A DNA stretch of 47,625 nt from Circinella umbellata. Its lineage: Eukaryota; Mucoromycota; Mucoromycetes; Mucorales; Lichtheimiaceae. How positions within the stretch are numbered: position 1 is the first letter of the stretch; each line of letters starts with the position of its first letter. Where the stretch lies: assembly GCA_025093555.1 (NCBI GenBank), contig JAIWNF010000126.1, positions 1 through 47,625 on the forward strand, written 5' to 3'. The notes beneath the pieces are model-generated. The model made no database searches. It was given only the letters and a program-made list of their open reading frames with translations, and was not told where the DNA came from. Positions 32,098-41,929 of the stretch are shown here, in pieces. Position numbers and translations under genes: made by a program.

Positions 32098-35000
32098 TTA
32101 TATACCTAATGGTTCACTGTTTAACACGTCATCCCATGTGATCAGATCTTCATCAGGGTCTAATAATACACCTTCATTTTCAGACCAACTGTATGCATTG
32201 ATATCATGATTCAACAGATACTGACTATAATAACCATCTTTATCTTTGTTTGTAGCTAGGTCTGGGACAATATGCACTTGTCGAATAATTTGATCAATGG
32301 ATATAACTTTTACTTTATCATGTATTCCCCCAGGTAAATTTTCCAATACCTCCATTCCCGTGATATGAGGTACGTGGTATCCGTTGCGGTCCTTTACTGG
32401 AATGTAGGGCTCGATTAGGCATAGCTCCAAATTTAGTTCAGTCTTGTCATTTTTTATAAATTTCATTTCAAAAAATAGCAGTAAACGACCGTAATAGCCT
32501 CCTTTGATTTCGGCAAAATCTCGCCATTCATTGTTTCTAAAATTTCTGTTTGCCCGAAATTTTTCTGTGTAAAGATCATTATCATCATCTGCCTTTTTCT
32601 GTAGTTTTAATACAGTATAAACTTTTATCTTTAAAACTCATTAGTTTTTTTTATTAAGAACACATAAAACTCCCATTCTTACCATAACGATTATACACTT
32701 ACCGAGCTACTTGTAAGTTTAGGGTAGTTTTTTTTTCGTCGTCTGTGAGGCCGTTTCATAATATCTGTATCGAGGTACGTGCGAATTTGATCTTCCAGCT
32801 TCTCAAATAACTCTTCTTGATTTTGAATGCTCTCAATTGTGACTAACTTCCCTCTGTCAAGTGGAGCACACAAGATTCTTGTGGATGGTAAGAAAGTTTG
32901 GTTGTTACATATATTGGTTTTGATCATCGCTATTTGTTGTAAATCACACGAATCAAAGAAAGCATCATAACGTGTTTTAAATTTTCCCATCTTTAGGTGT
33001 AAATATCCCGCATTTGATATCCCATAGAAATTGATCCATAGAATTCACATTTGTTAAAGAGAATTGAATCAAGATCTTAGTTCAATATCATCAAGTAAAA
33101 ATTTTGTAGGTAATGATTGTAAATTAATTGTAATATAAAAATAAAAATGAATGATACCTGTCCAGTGAAAACTGTCCTATTAAAATTGGTCCGTTTTGCA
33201 GGTTGTTTCGCATCTTGTTTATGTTGGTTTTCAGAAGCTTCAGTAGAGTATGACGATACTACACCACGCATTTCAATGTCTTTTGCATATTTCCATAGAG
33301 AATGGTTTTTCGGAAAGCACAATTTAGACTAAATATAATGCTGTTAATATTATAGAAAAGCAGCTATGTAAAACAAGGGAAAAATATAAGCCAAAACATA
33401 TGAAAAATACCTTTGAATATAAAGCAATTGCTGGACTATACGTATTATATAATTTAAGGGAATCTTGCATTTTTTGAATTGTGTCTCCAGAATGTTCTTT
33501 AGAAGTGGCTTGATAAAAGAAATCTATAAAGTGCCGTAGGCAGAGAACCGTCTGTGATGACACCTTGTCATGAATTAAAGACAGTAAGATCTATAAAGTA
33601 TACATTTGTCATGATTTGTTTCTTTCTCTTTTAGTTTTCAGGTATAAATTAAAGATGCTACTTACTGATAGGTGATGTCTTAATTCCATGTATGTTGGAC
33701 TGGTAATGCTACAAAGCATATATCCTGACGGGAACGTCCTTTGTTCTCGGAAATGAGGTAGATGCTTTGCTCTATTGATTCGATAAAAAGTATTGCAATT
33801 TATAAACAATAAATAAAAAGATATATTAACATTCACATCCGAATCACTACCTGGAGTTAATTTCCTCAATATCTCCCTCAGTCAACATTCTTTGAACGCA
33901 TTCCACAAGATGGGTATAAGCTCCACCAAGTTGGTGGAGTGTATCGACGACTAAACTATCAAATATTGAAAAGTGAGGTACAGTTTCAAAAGCATTCTAA
34001 AATAACTCAAAATTTTAATAAGTAATTAATGGCATTTTTTTTTAAGAAAAGAAAAAAAAAGACTGTGCATAACACTTATCAAACTTACATCCACAAGCTG
34101 TGTTGAATATTTCTTCGATAGTTCTTTGGCTAATCCATCCTTTCCAGCTTTAATGAGTTTCATTCCACATTCACATATTTGTTTCATGGTGTTTGTTTTT
34201 CTTTTTTTCGTGTTGTAGTAGGGAAGATGGAAGTCTGCTGTGACAGTCCAACATCGTGGACATGTATAAGTTGCCATACCACTCTTGACTCCAGCCATTA
34301 ATCGTCTATATAAACCATAACATTTGTTAATACATTGCTATACTGTCGACAAATCAAATCGTAATCACTTACTGCTCTGGTAAATCAGCGATATAACCAG
34401 CTAATGCCGGTACAACTTGGTAAATTTTATTATATGGGCCTGTCATTGAGATTGTGCTAAAGATACAAGATCAACGTTTAGTGCCATCTTAACAATATCA
34501 TCTAAATTATGTTATATGATACCTATAAGGAGCCCTATCGGCAAATGGTGCGAGGATAATTTGTAAACAGTAATGGATAATGCAGCATTTAATGTTTGAC
34601 CATGATTGCCTCAATTTGTTGTTATTATTTGGACAATGTAAAATTGGGAAGTATGCTAATACACGACTAGCTCGGTTTGTTGCTTTGTTGCGGATGTCTT
34701 TGGGTGTGTTTCCTATTAAATAATAAATGCTTTTAGTTAATTAACCAAAAATAAATCAATAAAACGAAATGTCTTCTGTATTGGATAAATCGTTACCTAG
34801 TTTAAGATATAAAGGATGTGCGAATGCTCGATTGTTTCCACTTACTACAGTTTCATCTGACGATAAAAGTAGAGCCAAAACGATGGCACCAAGCGGAAGT
34901 TCAGCCTGAAGTAAAAATTATTATTGTTCAGATGCACAGCTTTTAAATATATATAATTTATTGAAAGTATATTCTTACCTGTAGCTGATTCCACCATCTG

Positions 35001-36041
35001 GCTGTGTGTATATCCTGTACCACTCGTTTACCATCTCTTTCCCAGATTTCGGGTAACAGGATAGTATCTTCCCAAAACTCTTCATAATTAAACAAAAGCT
35101 CACAAAGTTCCTTGATATTGCGATAAACAAGTTTAATGGTTCCATATGAATCACGAAAATCTTTAATACAATTATTAGGAATTCCATGGACAGCAGATAT
35201 ATCAAAGTTATGCTCATAAAAAGACTATTAATATAGGCTATTAGTTTTTGAAACAAAAAGAAAATACAATAACTAGTAAGTTGAAGTGCCTTACCACTGA
35301 TTGTCCGTCACATTCTGTATTAATTTTTGCAAAGAGACCATCAAGTGTACGGGTTGAGATTTTTAAAGGCTTACCAGTATTATACACCAAATCAGCAGCA
35401 TCTTGTATAATATCTGCAAATCTACATTTTTTTGTGAGTCATACTGTGTTTAATATTGTTGTTGTAAACCTTCAACTTACTCTGTATGTTTTGCTTTAGA
35501 TAACCCTGCTGATAAAGATGCTCGAGCAAATCGTAATTCAATACCATTTAATTTTAGACTATTTCCACTGCTACCATTCCCACCATTGCTATCTTCCATA
35601 TCTACTTCAGTTACGGTCATAACTATAATACAATATTTAGTTCACTAATATTAATTATCATTGACTTATATATATATATATATACATACATTTTCTTATG
35701 GCGTTTTTGTCGTTATTAGAGTTTGTTTTTATAAAAGAAGAATGACCATCATCGTCCATATCGGTTGCATAATCATCCTTTATCTTTAATCGTTAGTTGA
35801 CGAAAAAAAAAGAAATAGACATGATAAGAATTAAAAAAAAAGGAAGGCTCACATGATAGTCGTACTCGTCGTCGAGGAACGACGCGGCATTTTCCTCTTG
35901 GTGTGTACTGCAATCGATTTGATTCGAAGCAATATATGAATTAAACGGTAACGGCTCTTTATGTGAGCTTAAATGCACATTTACTGCTTTTTCAGTTCGA
36001 AAGCTACGGTTTTTACATGAAGCGTATGGACATTTGAGCAT
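32098..36041 (-). CDS. Plavaka transposase, 15 exons, intact
   Basis: 939 codons. Exons on the minus strand: 36041-35853, 35783-35690, 35622-35481, 35421-35295, 35224-34979, 34905-34797, 34712-34523, 34456-34373, 34305-34089, 33996-33851, 33771-33666, 33590-33411, 33328-33158, 32990-32703, 32628-32098. All have GT-AG borders and join in phase without a stop. The N-terminus is a C2H2 zinc finger (CPYASCKNRSFRTEKAVNVH). The core has ELPLGAIVLALLLSSDET, YLKLGNTPKDIRNKA, a Cys cluster (CPRCW, CECG), DSLVVDTLHQLGGAY and YSTEASENQH. The C-terminal domain has IKGGYYGRLLLFFE and IDQIIRQVHIVPDL. The LSSD.T...GN..KDIR order, D.LHQL.G and Y.TE..E..H are Plavaka hallmarks (CACTA-related, described in fungi). 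Start: ATG at 36041, since the frame upstream lacks ATG. Exon 14 start (32990) follows a long intron and is the least certain border. Confidence 0.85.
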
Positions 36042-36148
36042 TTTTGACAGAGGCAAGAAAAAAGGAACAAAGACAATAAAGCGATTTTTGAGCTGAGTTA
36101 CTCTTTCAAACTCTTTTTTCTCCCTATTTTTTTTTTAATATAACTACC
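36042..36148. promoter_or_regulatory. Bidirectional promoter of the Plavaka element
   Basis: The two start codons lie 107 bp apart, facing outward. The interval is A/T-rich with a T9-like tract and an aatataac near 36138, and no canonical TATA on either side. Compactness implies shared regulation of transposase and accessory protein. The Tnp2-type locus at 46147-46311 has the same arrangement. Confidence 0.7.
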
Positions 36149-38444
36149 ATGCCACCAAAGAGAAAGAGAACAGAGACTGCGGAACAGCCGTTAGATCCAC
36201 TTGAAAATGTAAACCCTTTGTCTCTTGGTAGGTGTTGATGTTCTGTTATATTCATAAAGACTGTAATTCTAAAAATAATCACTGTTTACCCTTAGCTAAA
36301 CGGTTGCAATTACACAAAAAAATAAGTAATACATCAAAGTTAACCAAAAATAATAATAATGTACCTCATCCACCAAAAGATAAACAATTACAAGAGCAAC
36401 AGAGAAAATCAACAACAATCAAAGACACGCCTTCTCAACCAAAAATAACTCGTCAAAAGCCACATAACCCATTAGCTAAAAAGAACACAATTTTAACTCG
36501 ACAAATGGCATTCAAACAGCAAATGGAGCGCAGCAAAAATAATACTTGTATAAATGACAATCAGACAAATAATGTTCAGGAAATAAGTACACATAAACAA
36601 ATACATGGTATTTAGTCATAAAAATCGTAAGAGCAACCCTTGTAAAGCATTCATACTGGAATTAATTTATTCTAATATGTTTAGATGAAGATACAGATTG
36701 CACAGATCCTGATAATGCATCTGGTTGGTGCATTTGATTTATTTATATTTTACTGTTTTTACTTATCTAAAAAAAACTGACCTTTAAAGATTTTTATTAA
36801 TAAATAGATTCAGATGATGATGAAGAATTTAACCTTGATTTACAAGAGTTTCAAGACCACACACCAGGTATGGATATTCCGGAATATGAGTTACTAAACT
36901 TAATTTGTATTTTTTTTCTTTTTTTTAGGAGAAACTGATGAAGACTTTGAAGAACAAGATCTGCCAGATGAACCAAATGAACGGGAAAGTGAAATCCAAA
37001 TGCTATTTCAAGAATTACTTGCAAATGGTGTATTGGATCGCATGTTAGCCAAAAGAAATAAAATGAATATCGGACCAGGTTCCCGTAATAGTGATAATCT
37101 CGACGACGATGAACAGGATGGAGATTCAGGTAAGTAGGATGTAATAGAATACCCTTTTGATGGTTCCTATTTTTTTCGTGAAACGATGATTAACTGCTTG
37201 TAATTTGTTAAATAAAACAAGATGACTTTGAAAGTATTAATAATCAGTAAGTTTTTTTTTTATCTAATACCAAATGCATGTTACTAATTACTTTACGATA
37301 AATAAATACTAAATTTATAACTAGTGGTGCTCAAGAAAAACATCAACCTATGACAATGTAAATAAAAAACAATTACAGGTGCTACCTGTAATACATTTTT
37401 CAAGTGCTAATCAACATAAAATAATTATATAACTTATACATATTATAGTGAACTTAAAATAGATGATGTTCCTGGTGGATCAGAAGCGTTTTACGATGCA
37501 GCGTCGCCAGACACATACTTTATACATCCATGGCCACGGGGAAACGGTGCACGGGCATCTTGCTTGGATCTATTAAAAAGATTGCACAATGTAAAAAGTG
37601 ACTTCGCCACAGTGACCCCGGAAACTGTGCAGCTGGTATGGATGATTATGGGTGGTTCTTGGTTCATAATTTATTTTATTTTATCACGTAAGTTAAGTAT
37701 ATTTTTTCTTCTATAGTACTCAAAACATATAAAAGAACGCAGAACAACGTTACACCAACAAGTTCAAAAATGGCTTCATGAGAAGTATGAACCTCCTGTG
37801 GACATATTTCCAACAGAAGAAATCCGGCGAAGTAAGGCAAAAAGATTCGAGTATCTAGCAGAAGAATCACGGTATGTTTCTTTCAGTGCTCATTATAAAA
37901 AATGTTAGTATAATTAAGCCGATATGCTGATTATTACTGATTGAATTAATTTGATAGGTTTGCGAGAGAAAACTATCTATCAACAGGTGCCCTTTTACAA
38001 AATACTATGTTGGTAGATTGCATGAAATATGTTTACCTTAATGATGGTGGTCACACTGGCCGCCGCATACAAGAGATTCCAGCTCCAACTCCCAAGCAGC
38101 TAATTGTTCTCATCTATGTCGCCGTAAGTTGTGTTGTATATGATTTAACGTTTTAAAATAGATTACTGAGATTCATTGTCCAATACTATGATTAGTTGTT
38201 GTACAAATTGACCAAGTTTTCTCAATGTCCTTTATATTTGGAAAAAGAAACTGCGAGAGATTTCGGTGAAACATCATTTTATAAAACTATATTCGACCAA
38301 TTAGTTGATGATAATACACGAAGCTCACGCCGAGTCAATTGGTCTCAAGTACAAGACATGATACGGAGGGAAACACGCCAAAGTAGCTCTGATGGTGGTT
38401 GGAGTGTTTTGCGTGCTTTAGGTGAACATTGGAGTGATGAGTAG
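36149..38444 (+). CDS. Plavaka-associated accessory protein, 11 exons
   Basis: 501 codons. Exons: 36149-36227, 36296-36607, 36685-36723, 36808-36867, 36929-37129, 37222-37246, 37325-37357, 37449-37635, 37717-37871, 37958-38123, 38196-38444. All phases match and no stop intervenes. It starts MPPKRKRTE (nuclear-localisation-like), has a Lys/Gln/Asn-rich basic segment (residues about 27-130), an acidic middle (DDDEEFNLDL, EQDLPDEPNE) and a folded-looking C-terminal half (IHPWPRGNGARASCLDLLKR, WLHEKYEPPVDIFPTEEIRR, DGGWSVLRALGEHW). I do not recognise a domain. Position and intactness suggest a DNA-binding or transposition-helper role comparable to accessory proteins of CACTA elements. Three exons are 25-39 nt. 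Confidence 0.8.
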
Positions 38445-38852
38445 ATTAGGACCATAAAAGCGAATAGTAGGTTAAGTTTGAAACAACAAGAATGTCGGTT
38501 ACCTTTAGTAACAAACAAAATTAAAATAAATGAAGCACGAAATGTATATTGAAAATGAATTTAGTATTTCATACCTCTTTTTTTTTATCAATGTTTATTA
38601 TGACTCTCTTTTAAAGGGTTTATATTGCTATTATTGTGTTTCTGGTGAATGATGGATAAAATAGACGCGCAAAATGGCCATATATCACTAGTAGCTTTGT
38701 AATCCTAGAAAAGTTCCCTATTTGTTTGGAAAGGCCAAAAAAGGATTTCCATATATTTGTAGGAATAAGAGGTAGCTTTCTGACCTTTTTAACCTTTTTA
38801 AGCCTTTCTTGGCCTCTCTAAGCTTAACTTATCTTTCTGGGTTTTACCGATG

Positions 38853-39754
38853 TCATTACTATTCCACCGAATCTTTTGGTAATATGTACAGTAATATCAA
38901 ACCAATTGATAAAAATGAATGTACAGCATCTTCTTACGTAAGATTATAATCATATCATCTTATTACTTTACTAATGATAAACTATTCTTGATACGATCAA
39001 AAGTAAAAAATAATCATTTCTCAACAACTCACATCAAACTTCTACGTACAACTGCTTTTGATAAAGTATTATAAATATTGGTATTATTAGAACATCAACC
39101 AAAATAAAAGTGTCTTATCTTATTTACTTCCGTCGAGATATAGTTGTTAAAAGATGTTACGTAATGTAGACTATTTTTTCAAAAGATAAATTATGATGTC
39201 AACATGATTCTTTTTTCTTCTTTAAAAATCCAATATAATTAAAAAATTGACTTCTTTTTTTCTTGTCCCATGAGTTGTCTCATAATAAAAAATAATATAA
39301 ATATAAATAGAAGTCAGATATATCAATTTCTTTCTTTCTTTCATACGTAATTGTTTTAATATTTGTTATTCAAAATACTATTGTTTGTATAATGAATATC
39401 AATTACATTTCATATATTTTCACACACTCTGTATTATAATGAACTTTTTTTTTTATCATCTCATCGGGTACTCATATAAGCAAGTCGTTTGGTCATCCGG
39501 TTCTATTCTCTTGGAATTTGTTTCCCTTTTGGTTATACAAGTCCTGGTCATCCGATTTTTTTTTCTGGCACTACGTACTCACATACTGCTTTATTACAAG
39601 ACACAAGTTTATTCTCTTTTTATAACAAGAGTTGTTTTTTTTTCTTTCATCTGTTCAATTGTGGTTCTCTTTCTTTTGTCTCCAAAGGTGCTGCCAACCA
39701 TCTTTCCTACTACTACGGGTACACATATAATTTATTTCTTTTAAACAATCTACT
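38853..39754. other. AT-rich flank, no gene seen
   Basis: Right flank of the Plavaka element. At 39487-39580 a ggtcatccg motif is repeated about 55 bp apart. Frames at 39385-39744 and 39489-39899 are T-driven and Phe/Leu/Ser-rich, overlap each other, and carry no motif. Confidence 0.4.
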
Positions 39755-39830
39755 ACAGTCAGCCTCCTGTTTTTACACACCTGATTTTTTGTCGCAGAAT
39801 CGAAGACTTTTAGCAACACTCACAACGAAA
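39754..39830 (+). mobile_element. Pogo-like terminus matching 7566-7660
   Basis: TA then CAGTCAGCCTCCTG at 39756, followed by CACACCTGATTTTTTGTCGC and AGAATCGAAGACTT. This is the same terminus as at 7568 with scattered substitutions, in the same orientation. No inverted partner is seen, so it is a partial copy. It ends about 65 bp upstream of the small gene at 39896. Confidence 0.55.
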
Positions 39831-39895
39831 ACCATTTTTGTTGATTCTTTCTGGTTTTATGACTCTATATATTGTTCGAAAGCTTTTTCTGACGG

Positions 39896-40597
39896 ATGAC
39901 CTCATGTGTTGTGGGATGTATCGTCTCTCGGCGAAGGCCTAGTGACAACGTACTGGTGTCAAGGAGTACTTGTGTAAGCTGGTTTCTTATTCTCTTAATT
40001 TTTTGGAATTTTGAAAGCAATATACTGGGTAGTATAATATATTAATAAAACACTTTCTATGCTATTCTTCGTATGATGGTTCAGGTTTCAAAGGATAAGA
40101 CTATTGGTCGATTTAATGATGTCTATAATGTCAATAACAGATGTAAGTAAATAGATTGAGTTGTTACTTTTTTTTTATGTCGTGGTTGTTATTATTCAGG
40201 GATGAAGTACTAATTTTGTTCATCATGTGGTTTCATAGACTTGGGTGTTTCTTCAGGAAGAAAGAAAACCGATGCAATCGGTGTTATCAGAAGTAATATT
40301 CTTATGTCATTATGATTTATTAAATATACTGGAAGAAGATTATGGGGAAAAATACATTAATCAATATCTTTCTTTTCATATTTAGGAGGACTACAAGAAA
40401 AATTAAAAGCTGCCGGATTGTTTCAATCTGTTCATGAAGTTGGAGAGAAGGTAAGACACCTCACTTTTTTGTTTATTTTTGTATTGACTGAAATAAAGAC
40501 ATGTTGTTGATTAATGTTGTATACGCAATAGATGCATATGACTCTGTATCTCTCACGAAGCAGAAATGCACATTATAGAGGCGGGCATTATCAATGA
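39896..40597 (+). CDS. Unrecognised 106-aa protein, five exons
   Basis: Exons 39896-39973, 40085-40142, 40239-40292, 40386-40450 and 40532-40597 join in phase from ATG to TGA. Donors are gtaagc, gtaagt, gtaata and gtaaga; acceptors are ttcag, catag, tttag and aatag. The protein has SRRRPSDNVLVSRSTC, then GRFNDVYNVNNRYLGVSSGR, then RRGLQEKLKAAGLFQSVHEV and the end LSRSRNAHYRGGHYQ. It is basic, has no signal peptide or membrane segment, and has a likely helix at about residues 66-84. I do not recognise the family. The consistency of four introns is strong evidence for a real or recently real gene. It could be a transposon passenger or an undescribed small host gene. An upstream non-ATG start or further exons cannot be excluded. 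Confidence 0.6.
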
Positions 40598-40800
40598 AAC
40601 AGAAATTAAAAAGCGCTTTGACTGCCCACGGAATGGAGCTTGACTACGGGCCGACAGTCGTTACAAGACTCGAGGTCTCACATCGAGCAATCTCCCTCTC
40701 AGCTCCATTCCGACACATATATGACTTGTCAATTGATCTTTAATGATTTTCTCTCTCTCTCTCTCTCTCTACCTCGTCTATATTTAAAAAAAATACAACA
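40598..40800. other. 3' flank with a (CT)n tract
   Basis: The phase containing KLKSALTAHGMELDYGPTVV is open from about 40590 to a TAA at 40742. It is an alternative reading of the region after the small gene's last exon and could be an alternative terminal exon. A (CT)n run is at about 40751-40770. Confidence 0.35.
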
Positions 40801-41573
40801 CAGAGGGTCCCCATTAACTTCATATCCGTTAATTTTCACACCTCATTAACTTCACCAAAAATTAAGGAATAGTAAAAATAGCATAGAAAATTTTTCTCAT
40901 CCCCTTTACTTCATTTTCATAGCAGCTAGTGGCATTGTAATCTCAATAAATAAATTATTTATGGATAAAGAAAATGATTACGTACAATTAAAATATTATA
41001 CATGATGGGGTGATTTTCTATTACACTTCTGCACAATTTTTCACAAAAGTCTATACAATGTTTACCTATTTCCTTCGTATTTTTCTCATTTTAAGCCTTT
41101 GAATATCGTCCTAATGTTACGTGCCTTAAACAAGTTGAACTCATGATTTATAAGTTAAGCCTTTTCTTCGTTCAATTCTCAGCCAGCATACCCTACTGCT
41201 CAAGCCAATGTTTGATTTTGTTGGTGTCATTTTGATATATACGTATAAACCAAAATATATAGCAATTGGCGATAAAATGAAAATAAATATTTGCAGCTCT
41301 TGGAACTTCATATATTATACCTTTTTTGTTTTTTAAAAAAAAAGTTAAGGAAAAGAGAGAGTTTCAAAACGCATGGAAAACAAGCTCACAGATGTAATTT
41401 ATTAATTGCCTGATATATATATTCTAAAAGATATAACGTTGAGTTGAAGTATTCAGTATATGCACATTTTTTTCGAAAAAAAAAAAAAATTATAGTATCC
41501 GTTAATTTGAACACCCCTAATTTTCACAGGAAAAATGGAAAATGTCCCTATGAAATTAACGGGAACTCGCTGT
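40801..41573. mobile_element. 773-bp MITE with diverged CAG ends
   Basis: The left end CAGAGGGTCCCCATTAACTT at 40801 and the inverted right end CAGCGAGTTCCCGTTAATTT finishing at 41573 agree at 19 of 24 positions across the first 24 bp. Both ends repeat the theme further in (ccgttaattttcacacc at 40828; its inverse at about 41499-41530). TA follows the right end; the left flank is CA, possibly a mutated TA. The ends resemble pogo-group Tc1/mariner termini. No coding frame is inside. Confidence 0.65.
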
Positions 41574-41929
41574 AAACACGTAATAGAGCATTAAATACAA
41601 TCTAAATAAATGAAAAATAATTCGATAGATAGTCCCGATAGTTTGTGCATATCAAAACAAAAATGTATCAAAGGAATAACCCAGATATACATTAATGATA
41701 TGAGGATATTGTAATGTTTTGGATAGTATTATACATAAAAGATAATATAAACTATAGTGTGAAACAAAAAAAGATAGTGTGAAAATAAAAATTAATAAGA
41801 GATAATATGACGAAAACAAAGAATAATGGTAGTGTAGTAAAGATAATTAAAAATAAATCAGAACGTATACGTAGCTATATATTAATTTCGACTTGTATTT
41901 TATGATGAACATATGAGCCAGATTCATGA
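41574..41929. other. AT-rich, no gene seen
   Basis: Downstream flank of the MULE relic, made of A/T-rich sequence with short tandem-like agatagtgtgaaa units around 41752-41785. No open frame of note. Confidence 0.4.

Larger units (their letters stand above)
31698..38852. mobile_element. Plavaka-type DNA transposon, apparently intact
   Basis: About 7.15 kb containing a divergent gene pair. Proposed ends: CATCGGTGAAA at 31698 and the inverted CATCGGTAAAA ending at 38852 (10 of 11 identical). Purine-rich subterminal sequences with related motifs (gaaaggatta, gaaaggctta, aaaaaggttaaaaaggtc on the inward-reading strands) occupy 31720-31840 and 38770-38845 in inverted orientation. Aagcctttctt occurs at about 31867 and 38801. 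The exact ends and target duplication are not certain. CACTA-superfamily elements normally duplicate 3 bp, and I could not pick a clean 3-bp pair. Both genes inside have uninterrupted frames. Confidence 0.65.

Noticed and set aside
39385..39899. Two overlapping plus-strand frames of 119 and 136 codons.
   Set aside because: They overlap in different frames, start in T-rich DNA and encode Phe/Leu/Ser-rich sequence without motifs. The second also runs through the pogo-like terminus.
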